64,000 nucleotides of DNA from Trichopria drosophilae. Its lineage: Eukaryota; Arthropoda; Insecta; Hymenoptera; Diapriidae. Numbering within the stretch: position 1 is the first letter of the stretch; every line of letters begins with the position of its first letter. The DNA lies in contig CM059584.1 of NCBI GenBank assembly GCA_030407085.1, forward strand, positions 62,511,501 to 62,575,500, written 5' to 3'. The position numbers were made by a program, and so were the translations under genes. Positions 56,200 through 64,000 of this stretch are shown here, one piece after another. The notes below the pieces were generated by a model. It was not told where the DNA came from. It saw only the letters and a list, made by a program, of their open reading frames with translations, and did not search any database.

Positions 56200-57560
56200 A
56201 GAGTAACTACCTTATAAACTAACAGGTTCTTTTATTTGCAACTACAATTTTTAACGAGAACACTATACCACAATTTCCAAGCACTTGATACACTTTAAGC
56301 AACAAGTCGTTAGATGCGCTATAAAACAGCGATATTTTATTATTCAGTAAGCAACGGTAAGGACTGTTAAAAGATCTGAAAGGAAACCGAAATTAGCTCA
56401 TTGCAAATTTCGGTAGTTAACACACTAGATCTTTATGCTGTTTATCGTGTGATGCCTCTCATTGTACTCGTGAACCTGTGATCACAAGATAGGAACGTTT
56501 TTAACCAAGTTAATCGCCAATAATAAGCAAGTTATCGGTGGCGTTATTATTCTTGTGTCACAAGAAAGATAAGCCAAATGTCATTCTCGCCAGAGGGCAG
56601 ATTTACTCTTGACTGTAGGGTACACACTGCAACCCGTAAGTTCATATTTGGACGTAATTCCTTTTATAATTCATCCGTGAACAGTTAACGTCTTTATTAT
56701 ATGTCAATTTAATTTTGAAACGTATTATTATTATTATTGTTTATTGTTTCCTGGTCATTGGGAAAATCCACCTTCTTTTTCTTTTCTAACGATCGTGGTC
56801 GATCGTATAATATTTTAGAGGCTTTCGTTGTATTTTTCTCGTTTTTTTCCACTCGCGTTCTTTCTCGCTCGCTATTTATTAGGAATACTTAATCGTGCTG
56901 CCTTCGCGGGTCGGGTCCTTCGTTCGAGTGGTTATACTGAGCTGCTGATTTTGCATATTCCTTATAATTATTGTTTCGCGTTCTTAGTCCTTCTTCAATG
57001 TCGGATGGCTGGTGGTAATAATTTTATTCTTAGATATTATTATAATAAAATAATAATAACGCATAAACAACTTTCGTTCTTTGTCTAGTCATTGATTCAC
57101 AAATAGACAACGCTGTACAGCAACTGAAGAGACTAAAGTCATCAGCACACATATGGGTTTGACAGGTTGTTAACTGCGTTTGTAAAACACTTTCATGAAA
57201 TATATTTATATATATTTATATATATTAATATTAAGTTTATATATTTCGATTTCTCTATGCATTATGACAGAATTCCGCAGAGTTATTATGCAGTCAATTC
57301 GCACATTGACTTTCCCAAAAATCATCCTGCCCATTTTTTTTATTCTCCTGTAGGAGGTCGATAGTTGAACCTTTTTGTGGGATAGATGGAGCTACCGTCA
57401 CGCCCCCAAAACCTCTTTTTTTCATTTTTTGAAATGTCTCGCTTTAAAAGAGTCGCACGCTAAAAATATGTTTTATAAATTTATTAAGAATTCTCTGCAA
57501 CTTTTATTTGACACATTTTTCGTAAAATTAATATTTTAAAAAATAGGAGTAAACAAGTGA
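56200..57560. other. No gene recognised
   Basis: AT-rich sequence with short frames only. TTATTATTATTATTG and TATATTTATATATATT simple stretches occur near 56730 and 57205. Confidence 0.35.
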
Positions 57561-57569
57561 AAAATGTGA

Positions 57570-58552
57570 GTTTCTGAAATTGTTTTTACTAATTATCTCG
57601 CTCCGGTGCCGTTTTCTGGTAAAAACAATTATTTTCAAATTTGCACATCAAAAAATAAAACAAAAACAAAATTTTGAAATCGAACAATATTTGAAGTGTG
57701 TGAACCCCCACTGGACGAAAAAAAAAACAATAAAAGCAATTCTATATGCACCCCCTTACTGTAGGTCTTTAAAAATTTTGAAAACTGTTGTGTCGATTTT
57801 ACCAAAAAAATTGCATTTCAAAATATTGGGCCAACTTCTCATATTGCAAAATTGAAACTAATTTCCCCATTTAGCATCAGATCAAAAACTTTCATAAGGC
57901 AAAGTTGTTGAACCCTTAGGAGGAGGGGGAGGGGTACAATAGAACCCCAGAGAAAAAAATCAATTTTTTAATATTAAAAAAATTTTTTAATTTTTGGAAG
58001 GAACAAACAACGTTTGCAGACCTGTAACTTAGCCAGTTTGTATCGCATCACAAACAAAAGTTGTATAACTCTTTGCAGGCAAAAGAACTGTAGAAAAAAA
58101 AATTATTCTACAACTTCTTTTATGAAACTGATTGATCCGATTCAATGTGACTGAGTTACTGACAGTCAAACATTATATAAAATCCACAAAGTTCTTTAAT
58201 TTAAGAAAATCGATTTTTTGTATGGAGTTCCTTTGGCCCCCCACCTTCTCTCCCCCGGGTCTTTCAATTTTGTCATTTTGCGATATTTTAAAATGCACTT
58301 TATGGGGTAAAATCCACAGAACTATTTTCAAAATTTATAATGAACTTCAGAACTATGTGGGGAGCATACAGAACTGCTATTATAATTTTTTTTCGTCAAG
58401 TGGGGAGCCAACTTCATACCGATCAAATATTATTCGATTTCAAAATTTTCTTTATTCAAATTAGACAGAATTTTGTGTTATACAAATGTGAAAATAATTG
58501 TTTTTACCAGAAAACGGCATCCGAGAGAGATAATTCGCAAAAATAACTCCAG
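57570..58552. mobile_element. Foldback element with about 350-bp arms
   Basis: AATTATCTCGCTCCGGTGCC followed by GTTTTCTGGTAAAAACAATT (57590-57630) pairs with its inverse at 58480-58535. Pairing continues inward through a CCCCCACTGGACG block (57705) against CGTCAAGTGGGGAG (58396), and through GAGGAGGGGGAGGGG (57920) against CCACCTTCTCTCCCCC (58241). The centre is about 58000-58200. No coding motif. Ends and target duplication are not resolved. Confidence 0.65.
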
Positions 58553-58559
58553 AGACACG

Positions 58560-61130
58560 GATTTTCTACCCTAAGCTGTGAATTTTTTAAATATTAATTT
58601 GAAGAAAACAGAGTTTTGTTATTTCAACAAATTTATGTTTTAGAATATAAATTTACCTTCAAAATAACAAAAAATTTGTTTGAACAATGTTGAAAAATGT
58701 AATTCGGGTCAAATGCTAAATAAAACATAAGGTACCTGTATCATACGGTTTACGTGTTGTTTAGGTGACTTCATTTTATTTCTATTTTTTTAAATTTTTA
58801 ATAACCAGAATTTGAAATATTTTGCCCTAAGAGCAATATATAGCACATTTTTTTGAATTTTTTGAGAATTTTGAAAATTATTCTTCTTACGAAAAATGTA
58901 CTTTAAAGTCTTTTTTACGATTTTGCGTCCCCGACCAATAACAATTGGTTAAAATAGATATTTTTATAGGAACGGTCATAGAAAAAACTACGAATTGTAA
59001 ATTAAAATAAAAATAAAAATTTATATGTATATATAAGTAGGTACAAAAATTTCAACAAAATCGAAATAAAACTATTTTATATAGTCAAAAATACATGCTA
59101 TCCATGTGCCGGCTGCAAATAAATGAAAAAAAGAACAAAAAATTGTGTGAAAGAAAGTTGCCTATTACATGTGGAATGCCATATAAATCTGTTTATCATA
59201 AAATGCACAAAACGTTACAACATTTCTTAATTGAATATAACAAATGTATCGAATATATAAATGTTATAAAATTTGTTGAGCAAACAAATAATTAAAAACA
59301 TTTTTAAAAAAGAAGTTAAGAACCACCACGACTTCAGGCGTGAGTCTGGAATTAACTGACAACAGTATCGATATGTATTTTATTATTCTGACATTAACCA
59401 TTGCAATCGATGCAATTTTCGCACCACTAAACCTTTTAAACAGGGCTACAAATAACTTTCAAAATATGAATATCAAAATCGATTAAGGCGGTAGGAGTAT
59501 ACAGAAGGTACACAGTATTCTTGCACAGTACATTCGTGTCAAACGTACAAAACGTTGTAGTTTCCATTTAATTCTTGAAAAACATTTGTGTCATTTTCCA
59601 TTTCTACTAGAAAATATCACTTTTGAAAACAATTTATTGCTAAAATACTATTATTAGATTTGCACACTGTATATATTTTAGCAACTATAATTTAAAATAA
59701 CCGAATTTACCAATTGATAGGTGAGCATGACAAAATTTGATAAACTAAATTCTAAACGCAGTGTTACATTTTCTGACCCACTTTCTTCCTCCAACTTCAT
59801 TAAATATTTGGTTTACTATTTAGCTTAAAAATAACTTACGAGATAATTATATTTCAGCCTCGTCCAAGGTTCCGGTTAAGAAAATGAGATGGCACCATGA
59901 AGCAAAGACACAATATTAGACAGATGTAGGATGTACGTTCGTGCAAATTGTACATTTTATTCTTTGTAAAGTATTGCTTCGTTCATAATGGAATCCCCCG
60001 AATTGATATTCTGAAAACCAGCAAGAGTGATCACATGTCTCAGTAATAAGCCAATTAAATAATAAGAAAAGTGAATTGTGTGATTAATGCTGTTCTTTCA
60101 AACATAATAAAAGTTTAAATTATACATACGTTTGTTTTTAAGGTAAAAGTAGGTTTGTGTTTAATGTAAAAATAAAAATACGTATATTAATAAAGTCTAA
60201 GTTTTTTATATTTATGTGAATGGATTGTTTTGGAGGAATTTTGAACTGAAATGAGATTATTTGTGACACATTTGGTGTTTTTTAGTACCAAAGTCAAAGT
60301 CATATAATATTTATTTGTTGTATGTACTATTTTTTTTATTTATATTTTATTTTATTTTATTGTAATTATTAATTACTTATTTATTTATTTTAGAAAATAT
60401 ACGAGCTTAGTAACCTTTACATTACTGCACAGTATGTACCGTTGTGATTATCAAGTATACAGTCATAAATGAAATCAAGTAAATTATGAACTAAACCATA
60501 TGCTTATTTGACATTATATTCTAAAGTTATGTGTCGTAACGTAGAATATTTATTAAGCAAAATACGGAATAAAAGTATAACAGTTCCAGTTCAAAGAGTG
60601 ACTGGACTCAGTGATGGTAGGCGAATCACGAAACCCGTAGGAAGTGCTTCTTCCAATAATTAAACTTGCTAGTTCCTCAGAATCAATTTGATGGTAAACC
60701 AAGTTATGAGCAATTTTCGCATCATATATAGTCAGTCGGATTCATAGGTGTATTGCATTTAAAAGATAGGTTACGAAAAAATGTTTGTGGAGGAGTATTT
60801 CAATGTTTGTCTTTTCAAAGGCCAAGTAAGGATTTAATAGTCATAAATAAACATGTAGACTATAAGATATTCGTTTATTGTCATAAGCGGTGCTATGGAT
60901 CGGAAGTCGACTGTAGATCATCTTATTCAATTTGGCAGGCTGTGGCTATGATTGTATCGATTTATCTATGAAATGATGAAGTAGGTTCAAATATTACACC
61001 CAAATTTTTATAGGAAGTAACATTCTTGGTGCTGTGTCAACGTTGGAACATGCCGAATTAGCACCAGCTGGCACTTTAAAACAGGACATAGCAATTTATT
61101 TAGAAAAATTTAGTTTTAGTCCATTATTTG
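58560..61130. other. No gene recognised; AT-rich
   Basis: Long AT-rich stretch with short frames (for example 59095-59295, Lys/Asn-rich) that show no motif. TTTATTTTATTTTATTG near 60345 is a simple repeat. Nothing further seen. Confidence 0.35.
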
Positions 61131-61134
61131 TAAT

Positions 61135-61476
61135 TTAGTTACATTTTGGTCTGACCTGGTCTGATGGAAGTAAGCATCTTATACCACGATTACAAAGTTT
61201 CTTTCTTACAAGTAACTTCGTACAAGTATCGATGTATATTTTTGTGTCATCATTCAAAAGAGTTAAAAGTTCCCGATATCTCGCTGGAATATCAACAGGA
61301 TCGGATACAAACCCCAAAAGGGCTTGTCGCAAATCCTTACACGTAGTACATGTTAAAAAGATGTGTTCCAAGGTTTCCGGACAACTGCTCTCACAAGAAA
61401 TGCACCTCCCCTCAGGTTTCCACGCACGGTAACACGCCCTAAGTTGATGCATGGGGCATGCACCATCCCGGCGCAC
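61135..61476 (-). pseudogene. C-terminal zinc-knuckle fragment of a LINE ORF2
   Basis: A 113-residue minus-strand frame contains GRCISCESSCPETLEHIFLTCTTC. The C-x2-C...ETLEH-(hydrophobic)-x-x-C pattern is the conserved zinc-knuckle near the C-terminus of ORF2 in several LINE clades (I, R1 and Jockey groups). No RT is present nearby, so it is an isolated 3' fragment. The frame itself lacks stops. The LINE clade cannot be told from this part. Confidence 0.65.
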
Positions 61477-61734
61477 TTAACAATATTCAACGGTGATAAT
61501 ATTAAAAAACTTCATCGGAAGTCAGGCGTGGAAGGATACTCTAAAAAGGAAATAGTATTGTTTCAGTGGCTGAGATTAATTTGATATTTTGCCTTTAAAA
61601 AAAAAAGTGCAACTATTTTTTTACAATATATTTTAATGAAATTATTAATTGTAGTACCATAAAAAATGTATTGAAGAGAATGAGGCAAAAAATATTCGAG
61701 ATATTGACGAACACCTAACTCTGTAACTAGTTTT

Positions 61735-62090
61735 GACGTAGGACTCCTTTTGAAGGCTATTTGAAGGTCATAATGAGATCAGATTGTTTTTCTTTTAAAG
61801 CAGAACCCCTATTTTTTACCCCGAATTCGAAAACAGCGGACAATTTTACGCTTGAAATGATATCTTAATGTTTACTTTCCTGACATTTAGTCCAAATCGT
61901 AATTAACTGTTATGTAATTGTTTAAATCAGTTTTCCAACGGAATAAACGTTCTAAAGTTTCCTTTCTAAAAAACGACAAAAATGTCAACATTATTGTCCT
62001 GAAGGTAATTTTTTTTACGGGAATTTGGAGATTACAGCGGCTTTGTCAACTGTATTTATAACCAATTTTTTAAGACTTCAAAAATGACCT
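61735..62090. repeat. Decayed copy 4 of the TCAAGGTCA-rich family
   Basis: GAAGGCTATTTGAAGGTCAT, then GAACCCCTATTTTTTACC, GAATTCGAAAACAGCGGACA and ATTTTACGCTTGAAATGA follow the internal unit order of the copies at 20124, 22816 and 37197. No termini are recognisable and most AAGGTCA motifs are mutated. Confidence 0.6.
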
Positions 62091-62099
62091 TTAACACGT

Positions 62100-63820
62100 T
62101 TAAAACGCGCTCGGGTCAAATTGACCCACGTGTATCTGCAATTACGGTAAAAAAACGTGGATCCGGTAAGGGTTAAGAACTTTAAAGACCATAATAAGAC
62201 CAATACCGATTTCTGTTCCAACCTGACGTCTACTGATATGAGGGTCCAGATTTACTCATGGCATCTGCGCTGATGAGTAAGATGCCCATCTCGAGCTCTT
62301 CCACTTAAACTACGTATTTTTGTGTCAGCAGAGTGTCTTCTATCGAGATAGTGTTAATTATAAAGCCCTGCAGCACGATAATTGTTATCGCATACTCCTG
62401 TGCCACTGAGGTAGTGAAATGTTGATAGAAACTGAAAAGACGGAAATATCGTATAACTAATGACACATATTTTGAATATACAATTGAGTGCAATATTTGA
62501 GTAATTATTAATTCAGTATTCGCAACGAAAAATTGTTGCTTCTGCAACTACTTTGACTAACCACGGTTGCATGGCTATTTATACAATTAATGATCGACTG
62601 TTCTCGTCACTAGCTGTTTTTTCTTATTGTTATACGATTGTATATCTGCACTAAAATGATTATTAAATTGGACCTATTTTATTTTTGTATACTCAAGACC
62701 AAATATGCAGTTTCTATGATTATTACGTGCTAACATCCACCCACCTAGATTTAACAGTTTACTTATATCTACAATTATGCTTATTCAGATTCTCGTATAT
62801 TTTAAAAGCTGCTTCATTCAACTATTCTTGCTGAAAAGTTGTGTTGCTCATTTATACGAAAGATGTTATATTTGTGAAATTCAACGCGTAATTGAAATCG
62901 CCTTCTTTTAATTCGTGAAGAAACTTGACTTTGTAAGATTGCAATTCTTTTGAATTTTATAGCTTATACACGGTATAGCGCGTATATCATTTCTTAGCCT
63001 TAAGCCGTCAACGTCGAAAAGATGCCCATTTTAAATTTACTATAGTATTGGTAATCGCATTCGAGCTGGGAACTGGAGGTTTTACAACGGGCATATCTAA
63101 AAGCCCCTTTTATATTTTAACATACATAAGGGATACGATTAATCTGTTTCAAGTGATTTGAATTCACGTTGAACATATTTTTAACGACCCCATTCAATAT
63201 TACTGTTGAATGTTTTTATGACGCTTTCTCTTGTACTCCTTCGGTAATTTATTGTAATTAAAATATACAAGATATAAATGTTTACGAAAATATGTTTTGC
63301 AGCAAATTATTGATAAATTTTACAACAACACTAGTAGTTCACTGACTACTTGTAACATCACCCTATCCAAAAAAAAAAAACGGAGGCAGAAAAATGAGTA
63401 GGGGAAGGGGTTCGGTTATGAATTCCCCTTCATCTTTGGCTCAGAAATGTTGCTCAACTAGATATTATGCAGATATATGTATATGCATGGATAGCTAGAG
63501 ACCTTAGTTAACTACTATTGAAGAAACTAAATTGATTTTATCGACTAAAAAATTTGGGTTAAACATTTAGCAGAGTCGTCATTTTTGGCAAACAAAATTT
63601 TTTGGTTCAGTTGTGAACACCACTGAAAAATCTACTACAAATAGGAAAAAATTAAGTAACACGCCCCAGATATATACAGAAATGAGAATTTATTGATTTC
63701 AAAATCCTTTAACGACAGAAAAAGAACAGGAGATGGTACTATTGATACCTATTATTCGTCATCCGCTTCACAATATTCACATTGCCAGCAGCTCTTACAC
63801 ATTTAAGAATACTTCAGCCC
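62100..63820. other. No gene recognised
   Basis: AT-rich. CGGGTCAAATTGACCC near 62110 is a 16-bp palindrome beside a TTAACACG motif, which could be a piggyBac-like end, but no partner was found. A frame at 62305-62547 has no motif. Confidence 0.35.
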
Positions 63821-63821
63821 G

Positions 63822-64000
63822 CACGGAGAAAAGTGAAAGAAAAAAGGGTGTTCACAACCCAATATTGTAGCCACATTAATACCTCATGAAAAAAATGTTC
63901 TTTTGCACATTGTGGTGGCTATCGCTATTAAATCACTAAATATATTCAATTTACTCCGTAAGTATGGGTTGCACTTATCTTTTCCTTTGATTAAATTTGA
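63822..64000 (+). mobile_element. Possible left end of an element related to the 33464 hairpin, running off the window
   Basis: CACGGAGAAAAGTGAAAG resembles the terminus CACGGAGAGAAATGTGAAAG of the hairpin at 33464. Sequence inward differs (GGGTGTTCACAACCC). With only one end in the window this is suggestive. Confidence 0.3.

Noticed and set aside
62092..62176. TTAACACG ... AGGGTTAA as a possible short piggyBac MITE
   Set aside because: The two ends do not form convincing inverted repeats beyond TTAA.
1..64000. CRISPR arrays, bacterial operons, promoters with ribosome binding sites
   Set aside because: The window is eukaryotic; the tandem arrays found lack unique spacers and no bacterial-type gene order occurs.

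Overview
The window reads as a repeat-dense, AT-rich stretch of an arthropod nuclear genome, most likely an insect and plausibly a hymenopteran. This rests on the repertoire (jockey-type LINEs with a PHD-like finger in ORF1, a Penelope element with GIY-YIG, piggyBac, mariner, a Polinton) and on an arthropod-type 28S rRNA fragment. No search was run, so the taxon is inference. I find no convincing intact host gene. Nearly every open frame that can be recognised belongs to a transposable element (TE), and almost all carry stops, frameshifts or deletions.

Layout, left to right. 0-5.8 kb: a Tc1-type MITE; a 5'-truncated Penelope element inserted in a TG...CA solo-LTR-like element; a broken left end of a GGGWC-terminus DNA transposon. 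5.8-8.6 kb: a minus-strand jockey-type LINE lacking its endonuclease. 9.2-19.9 kb: a plus-strand jockey-type LINE carrying two insertions in ORF2, a piggyBac at TTAA and a long-inverted-repeat element at ATAT. The second of these carries a third element at AATT. Both ORF2 insertion points close back in frame when the insert and one target copy are ignored. 19.9-24.3 kb: two palindromic elements packed with TCAAGGTCA motifs, separated by a small CpG-rich repeat. 26.2-29.8 kb: a roughly 141-bp tandem repeat array split by a second piggyBac.

31.4-38.6 kb: a mariner relic, a SINE candidate, a near-perfect 679-bp hairpin, a 2.6-kb DNA transposon with a decayed transposase, and a third TCAAGGTCA-rich element holding an LTR-like insert. 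38.7-43.3 kb: a degraded Maverick/Polinton with a type-B DNA polymerase fragment (plus strand) and, on the minus strand, an integrase with chromodomain-like tail, a BIR (inhibitor-of-apoptosis type) domain, a gene I recall as Polinton-associated, and a packaging-type ATPase. 44.75 kb: a 160-bp fragment of the 28S rRNA 3' end. 45-50 kb: LTR-derived and unidentified sequence with a clean solo LTR. 52.3-56.2 kb: an inverted-repeat element with a 57-bp minisatellite on one side, hosting a mariner. 57-64 kb: a foldback element, a LINE C-terminal fragment, a decayed fourth TCAAGGTCA copy, and otherwise unremarkable AT-rich DNA.

The genes do not form a host pathway. The window is a record of successive insertions, as in pericentromeric heterochromatin or a piRNA-source locus; that last reading is a hypothesis. 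The most interesting signals are the BIR-bearing Polinton, the shared AAAATGGCGG modules in unrelated transposon superfamilies, and the dense nuclear-receptor-like half-sites in the palindromic family.
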